Part shown: piece by piece, positions 6,465 through 8,716 of the stretch
How the letters are laid out: every line of letters starts with the position of its first letter
Position numbering within the stretch: the first letter of the stretch is position 1
Assembly (NCBI GenBank): GCA_964478455.1
Contig: CAYZJD010000184.1
Span: 1 to 8,716, forward strand
Direction: 5' to 3'
DNA: 8,716 bases
Origin: CAYZJD01 sp964478455
GTDB lineage: Bacteria > Acidobacteriota > Terriglobia > Bryobacterales > Bryobacteraceae
Program-made: the position numbers and the translations under genes
The notes under the pieces: model-generated
What the model was told of the DNA's origin: nothing
What the model saw: the letters and a program-made list of their open reading frames with translations, nothing else
Database searches by the model: none

Positions 6465-7292
6465 ATGGATCGCCAGGAATGCTTGCGAAGGCTGCGCGAG
6501 GTGATCGCCGCCGGCAGACCCATCATCGGAGCCGGCGCGGGTACGGGAATCTCGGCCAAGTGCGCCGAGGCGGGCGGCGCGGACCTCATCATCATTTACA
6601 ACTCGGGGCGTTATCGCATGGCGGGGCGAGGCTCGCTCGCGGGTTTGCTGCCGTACGGCGATGCGAATGCCATCGTGGTCGAGATGGCCCGCGAGGTTCT
6701 GCCCATTGTGCGGCGCACGCCGGTGCTCGCCGGCGTCTGCGGCACCGACCCGTTCCGGGTGATGGACGTCTTCCTTGGAGAGTTGAAGGGGCTCGGTTTC
6801 TCGGGCGTGCAGAATTTCCCGACGGTCGGCCTGTTCGACGGAGTTTTTCGCGCCAACCTCGAGGAAACCGGTATGGGTTACGGCCTGGAGGTGGACATGA
6901 TCGGCCGGGCGGCCGGCCTGGGGCTGCTGACGTGTCCTTACGTGTTCAACGAGAGCGAGGCCCGAAGCATGGCCGGGGCCGGCGCCGACATCATCGTGGC
7001 GCACATGGGACTCACCACCAAGGGCGCGATTGGGGCGAAGACCGCCGTGACGCTGGAAGAGGCGGTTCGCCGCACGCAGGCCATGCGCGACGCTGCCGTA
7101 GCCGTCAGGCGCGAAGTGATCGTGCTCTGCCACGGGGGGCCCATCGCGGAACCGGAGGACGCCGCCTTCGTGCTGAGCCGGACACAAGGAGTGGCCGGCT
7201 TCTTCGGCGCGTCGAGCATGGAGCGGCTGCCCACCGAGCGCGCCATCACCGAGCAGGTGAAACAGTTCAAGAGCATCTCCATGCCGGGGTGA
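6465..7292 (+). CDS. PF09370-family TIM-barrel enzyme (PEP hydrolase-like, C-terminal half of Tm-1 type proteins)
   Basis: A 275-residue protein of the TIM-barrel family once described as phosphoenolpyruvate hydrolase-like; the true reaction is not established. Typical segments are PIIGAGAGTGISAKCAEAGGAD (19-40) followed by LIIIYNSGRYRMAGRGSLAGLLPYGDAN (41-68), GVCGTDPF (90-97), GVQNFPTVGLFDG (114-126), VAHMGLTTKGAIGA (178-191), LCHGGPI (221-227) and GFFGASSMERLPTERAI (245-261). The repeated beta-strand/Gly-rich-loop pattern fits an eight-stranded barrel with phosphate-binding glycine loops at the C-terminal end. In plant and fungal proteins such as tomato Tm-1 this domain is fused after a UPF0261 domain; here that partner is encoded two genes downstream. 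ATG 6465 has GGAG at 6457-6460. An in-frame ATG at 6447 has no ribosome binding site and lies in the likely promoter. The cupin gene follows after 13 bases, so this is the first gene of a three-gene operon. The protein is cytoplasmic with no signal peptide. Confidence 0.85.
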   Translation: MDRQECLRRLREVIAAGRPIIGAGAGTGISAKCAEAGGADLIIIYNSGRYRMAGRGSLAGLLPYGDANAIVVEMAREVLPIVRRTPVLAGVCGTDPFRVMDVFLGELKGLGFSGVQNFPTVGLFDGVFRANLEETGMGYGLEVDMIGRAAGLGLLTCPYVFNESEARSMAGAGADIIVAHMGLTTKGAIGAKTAVTLEEAVRRTQAMRDAAVAVRREVIVLCHGGPIAEPEDAAFVLSRTQGVAGFFGASSMERLPTERAITEQVKQFKSISMPG

Positions 7293-7294
7293 AC

Positions 7295-7301
7295 AAGGAG
7301 G
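7295..7301 (+). promoter_or_regulatory. Strong Shine-Dalgarno sequence of the cupin gene
   Basis: AAGGAGG lies four bases before the ATG at 7306, in the short gap after the TIM-barrel stop. It is the best ribosome binding site in the window, fixes the cupin start, and suggests that the cupin is made in quantity relative to the genes around it. Confidence 0.8.
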
Positions 7302-7305
7302 CACC

Positions 7306-7734
7306 ATGTCCGATCTTCCGGGAAAACGGTTCGTCAGGCCCGCTGACGTAGAGACGCAGGTCTACGACTGGGGCAGCATCAAGTGGCTGAGCGAGCCTCG
7401 TATCACCGCCGCGGAGCGGTTCAGCGCGGGGGTGGTGATGCTCGAACCCGGCAAGGGACATGCCCGGCACAACCATCCGGGCGTCGAGGAGATCCTTTAC
7501 GTTGTCTCCGGCGAGGGCAGGCAGATGATCGAGGACGATGGCGCGGAGCGCTGGGAGTCCATCGCCGCGGGCGACCTCATCCACGTCCCGCCGGATGTGT
7601 TCCACTCGACGATCAACACTGGCTGGGAGCCGCTCAAGATGGTCGCCATTTACTCGCCACCGGGAGCGGAAGCGTTGTTGCGCATCTTGCCGGGCTGCCG
7701 GATCCTGCCTCCGGGCGAGCTTCCCTCGCGATGA
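7306..7734 (+). CDS. Small single-domain cupin (metal-binding)
   Basis: A 142-residue cupin_2-type protein. Cupin motif 1 is seen as G49 followed after five residues by H55-N-H57 and then E61/E62 and G69/G71 (PGKGHARHNHPGVEEILYVVSGEG). Motif 2 is GDLIHVPPDVFHSTIN (89-104), giving H100 and a terminal N104. The H55, H57, E61 or E62 and H100 set is the usual three-His/one-Glu metal site, so Fe, Mn, Ni or Zn binding is expected. Single-domain cupins include dioxygenases, isomerases, decarboxylases and sugar- or acid-binding proteins; the sequence does not say which. The context does help: it lies 13 bases after the TIM-barrel gene and its stop overlaps the start of the UPF0261 gene (ATGA at 7731-7734), so it is probably a third component or an enzyme of the same pathway. 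The C-terminal tail (about 118-142) is proline- and leucine-rich. No signal peptide is present. Confidence 0.85.
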   Translation: MSDLPGKRFVRPADVETQVYDWGSIKWLSEPRITAAERFSAGVVMLEPGKGHARHNHPGVEEILYVVSGEGRQMIEDDGAERWESIAAGDLIHVPPDVFHSTINTGWEPLKMVAIYSPPGAEALLRILPGCRILPPGELPSR

Positions 7735-8716
7735 GACGAACCGTCGCTCTCGTCGGCACGCTCGACACCAAGGGCGAGGAATTCCAGTTCGTGCGCGACC
7801 TCGTCGCCGCGGCGGGCCTCGGAACGCTGGTGATCGACGCGGGCGTGCTCGGCGAACCTGGGTTCACTCCGGACATCACACGAGAGGAAGTGGCCGCCGC
7901 AGCGGGCGTGGAATTCAGCCGCCTCGTGGCCGAGAGGGACCGCGGGCGCAGCGTGCAGGCGATGGCCGCGGGCGCCGCCGTCCTCGCGCGGCGGCTGTTC
8001 GATGAGGGTCGCATCCACGGCATCCTCTCGCTGGGCGGCTCGGCCGGCTCGACCATCGGCACGGCGGCGATGCGCGCTTTGCCCGCCGGCGTTCCCAAGC
8101 TGATGGTCTCGACCCTGGCCTCCGGCGACACGCGGCCGTATGTCGGCACGAAGGACATCGCCATGATGTACCCGGTGGTGGACATCGCCGGGCTGAACGT
8201 GCTTTCGCGCCGGATCCTGAGCAATGCCGCCGCGGCGGTCACCGGCATGGTGGCGCGCGAGCCGGACGACGACGCCGCCCAGAAGCCGCTCATCGGGGCG
8301 ACGATGTTCGGCGTCACCACGCCGTGCGTCCAGATGGCGCGAAAGATCCTCGAGGAGCGCGGCTATGAAGTTCTGGTGTTCCACGCCACGGGAACAGGCG
8401 GGCAGGCGATGGAAGGGCTGATCGCGGACGGTTATCTGCGCGGCGTGCTTGACATCACCACCACGGAGCTGGCCGACGAACTTGCCGGCGGAGTGCTGAC
8501 GGCCGGCCCGGACCGGCTGGAGGCGGCCGCGGCCAAGGGCGTACCTCAAGTGGTGTGTCCGGGGGCGATCGACATGGTCAACTTCGGCCCGATGCATACG
8601 GTGCCGGAGAAGTTCCGCGAGCGCAAGCTTTACATGCACAACCCGACGGTTACGTTGATGCGCACGACACCCGAGGAATGCGCCGAACTCGGCCGCATTA
8701 CCGCGGAGAAGCTCAA
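7731..8716 (+). CDS. UPF0261 (Tm-1-like ATP-binding domain) protein, 3' end cut by window
   Basis: The first 328 codons are present and the frame is open to the window edge; family members are usually around 400 residues, so roughly the last fifth is missing. Recognisable family segments in order: VALVGTLDTKGEEFQFVRD (5-23), LSLGGSAGSTIGT (99-111), MVSTLASGDTRPYVGTKDI (125-143), FHATGTGGQAMEGL (217-230), DITTTELADELAGG (241-254), CPGAIDMVNFGP (276-287) and YMHNPTVTLMRT (301-312). The Gly-rich loops at 102-107 and 221-224 are the sort that line the nucleotide site in the tomato Tm-1 N-terminal domain, which binds ATP. The biochemical reaction in bacteria is unknown to me. The start ATG overlaps the cupin stop as ATGA, so translation is probably coupled. 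With the TIM-barrel gene upstream, the operon carries both halves of a Tm-1-type protein as separate polypeptides. The protein looks cytoplasmic. Confidence 0.88.
   Translation, partial: MRRTVALVGTLDTKGEEFQFVRDLVAAAGLGTLVIDAGVLGEPGFTPDITREEVAAAAGVEFSRLVAERDRGRSVQAMAAGAAVLARRLFDEGRIHGILSLGGSAGSTIGTAAMRALPAGVPKLMVSTLASGDTRPYVGTKDIAMMYPVVDIAGLNVLSRRILSNAAAAVTGMVAREPDDDAAQKPLIGATMFGVTTPCVQMARKILEERGYEVLVFHATGTGGQAMEGLIADGYLRGVLDITTTELADELAGGVLTAGPDRLEAAAAKGVPQVVCPGAIDMVNFGPMHTVPEKFRERKLYMHNPTVTLMRTTPEECAELGRITAEKL

Noticed and set aside
6366..7307. Minus-strand open frame extending the decarboxylase by more than 300 residues upstream, giving an 813-residue protein
   Set aside because: The extension is antisense to the well-supported TIM-barrel gene, is rich in Arg/His/Gly/Ala as expected from a complementary frame of GC-rich coding DNA, and has no domain similarity. 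The decarboxylase is complete from 6338/6365.
7650..8639. Minus-strand open frames of 329 and 228 codons antisense to the cupin and UPF0261 genes
   Set aside because: Both are shadows of conserved plus-strand genes; the translated sequences look like low-complexity complementary-frame products.

Overview
The window is high-GC bacterial DNA with densely packed genes on both strands. I infer an Acidobacteriota-like genome (Bryobacter/Solibacter type). The grounds are the GC-rich codon use, a large secreted protein with a DVGPNHYV motif and an SRWGDY...DPVDDCTFWY motif, and the mix of metabolic genes. This placement is a guess from style, not a phylogenetic result.

Layout from left to right. 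(1) 146-1915 (+) encodes a large exported protein of unknown function, with a good ribosome binding site and a strong terminator-like hairpin after it. (2) 2102-c.4011 (-) is a two-gene toxin-antitoxin-type module of the AbiE (type IV) class. An AbiEi-like winged-helix regulator is followed, with a 10-base overlap, by an AbiEii-like nucleotidyltransferase. Just upstream are a near-consensus promoter and a perfect 8+8 inverted repeat at the expected transcription start, a convincing autoregulated control region. (3) 4098-c.6365 (-) holds a PLP-dependent group II (aromatic-L-amino-acid type) decarboxylase and, six bases after its stop, a trans-aconitate 2-methyltransferase (tam). (4) A short divergent intergenic region of about 100 bases (6366-6464). 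(5) 6465 to the window edge (+) is a tight three-gene operon: a PF09370 TIM-barrel enzyme, a small metal-binding cupin and a UPF0261 (Tm-1-like ATP-binding) protein cut off by the window end.

The most interesting part is the last operon. In plants and fungi the UPF0261 domain and the PF09370 TIM barrel occur in one polypeptide (the tomato Tm-1 antiviral protein is the known example). Here the two halves are separate genes with a cupin between them and a start/stop overlap joining cupin to UPF0261. That arrangement predicts that the three products work together in a still unassigned reaction. The second most interesting item is the AbiE-like module, whose regulator has an N-terminal half resembling a restriction-endonuclease fold.

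No tRNA, rRNA, CRISPR array, transposase or insertion-sequence end was seen. Very long ORFs antisense to the decarboxylase, the TIM-barrel gene and the UPF0261 gene are by-products of GC-rich codon use and were left out.
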